Shown: positions 12,975 through 13,077 of the stretch, in pieces
Numbering within the stretch: the first letter of the stretch is position 1
How the letters are laid out: each line of letters opens with the position of its first letter
NCBI GenBank assembly: GCA_013816695.1
Contig: JACDDZ010000024.1
Coordinates: forward strand, 1-13,077
DNA from: Gemmatimonadaceae bacterium
GTDB taxonomy: Bacteria; Gemmatimonadota; Gemmatimonadetes; Gemmatimonadales; Gemmatimonadaceae
Length of the DNA: 13,077 nt
Reading direction: 5' to 3'
Position numbers and translations under genes: made by a program
Notes under the pieces: model-generated
What the model was told of the DNA's origin: nothing
What the model saw: the letters and a program-made list of their open reading frames with translations, nothing else
The model's database searches: none

Positions 12975-13077
12975 CGGCCACAGGCACTCCCGACCAGGCG
13001 CCTCCCTGCGCCCTTCCCGGCACCCCGCTCGCAAACGCGAAGCGCGGAATCGACGCGTGCGTGCACTGCGGTTTTTG
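12971..13077 (+). CDS. glcF: Glycolate oxidase iron-sulfur subunit GlcF, N-terminal fragment
   Basis: Only the first 35 codons and two bases are in the window. The GTG start at 12971 overlaps the glcE TGA as GTGA. After a Pro-rich leader (MTATGTPDQAPPCALPGTPL) comes 'GIDACVHCGF' at residues 26-35, where Cys30 and Cys33 begin a CxxCxxC ferredoxin-type 4Fe-4S motif; the next codon begins TG, consistent with the third Cys. This, and its position after glcD and glcE, identifies the subunit that passes electrons from the flavoproteins onward. No ribosome-binding sequence is obvious, in keeping with translational coupling. Confidence 0.85.
   Translation, partial: MTATGTPDQAPPCALPGTPLANAKRGIDACVHCGF

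Overview
The window looks like a chromosomal segment of a GC-rich, didermic bacterium. It encodes an Omp85/POTRA outer-membrane protein, two lipoproteins and a short FCB-type primary-like sigma factor that has 'SYAVWW' in region 2.4. Together with the POTRA protein and the GC-rich codon use, this best fits the Gemmatimonadota or a relative. That assignment is inference from family features; no marker such as 16S rRNA is present. I see no tRNA, rRNA, CRISPR array, transposase or phage gene. Coding density is high and no gene-free stretch exceeds 300 bases; the longest is 3878-4074, about 200 bases.

Left part (1-4074). An outgoing minus-strand pair consists of a small single-span membrane protein (1015-1323) overlapping by ATGA an Omp85-family gene that runs off the left edge (1-1018). 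Divergent from it is a dipeptide/oligopeptide ABC importer fragment: a lipoprotein solute-binding protein (1397-2947) and one permease (2948-3877). The second permease and the ATPases that normally follow are absent. Instead, a perfect 35-bp inverted repeat around a 47-nt spacer starts two bases after the permease stop (3880-3996), and a bidirectional terminator follows (4016-4047).

Middle part (4075-8106). A small lipoprotein and a YumC-type ferredoxin/flavodoxin-NADP+ reductase lie on the minus strand. Divergent from them is a tight operon of PduO-type cob(I)alamin adenosyltransferase, 3-dehydroquinate synthase (aroB) and a membrane-anchored or secreted 3D (double-psi beta-barrel) cell-wall protein that starts at TTG inside aroB. 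A 62-residue two-span membrane protein follows.

Right part (8224-13077). Six genes are packed with overlaps or a 2-nt gap: an RpoD/SigA-like sigma factor, a stand-alone CheY-like receiver, a diacylglycerol-kinase-family lipid kinase, and glcD-glcE-glcF of the glycolate oxidase (glcF is cut by the right edge). The arrangement joins a transcription factor, a phospho-receiver, a lipid kinase and a central redox enzyme in one probable transcription unit.

The most notable oddities are as follows. The receiver gene is intact but lacks any ATG/GTG/TTG start, and the expected GTGA stop/start overlap reads GTAA. The large perfect palindrome sits where the rest of the peptide-importer operon should be. 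The sigma-receiver-lipid kinase-glycolate oxidase linkage is unusual. I did not find a clear new defence or mobile system.
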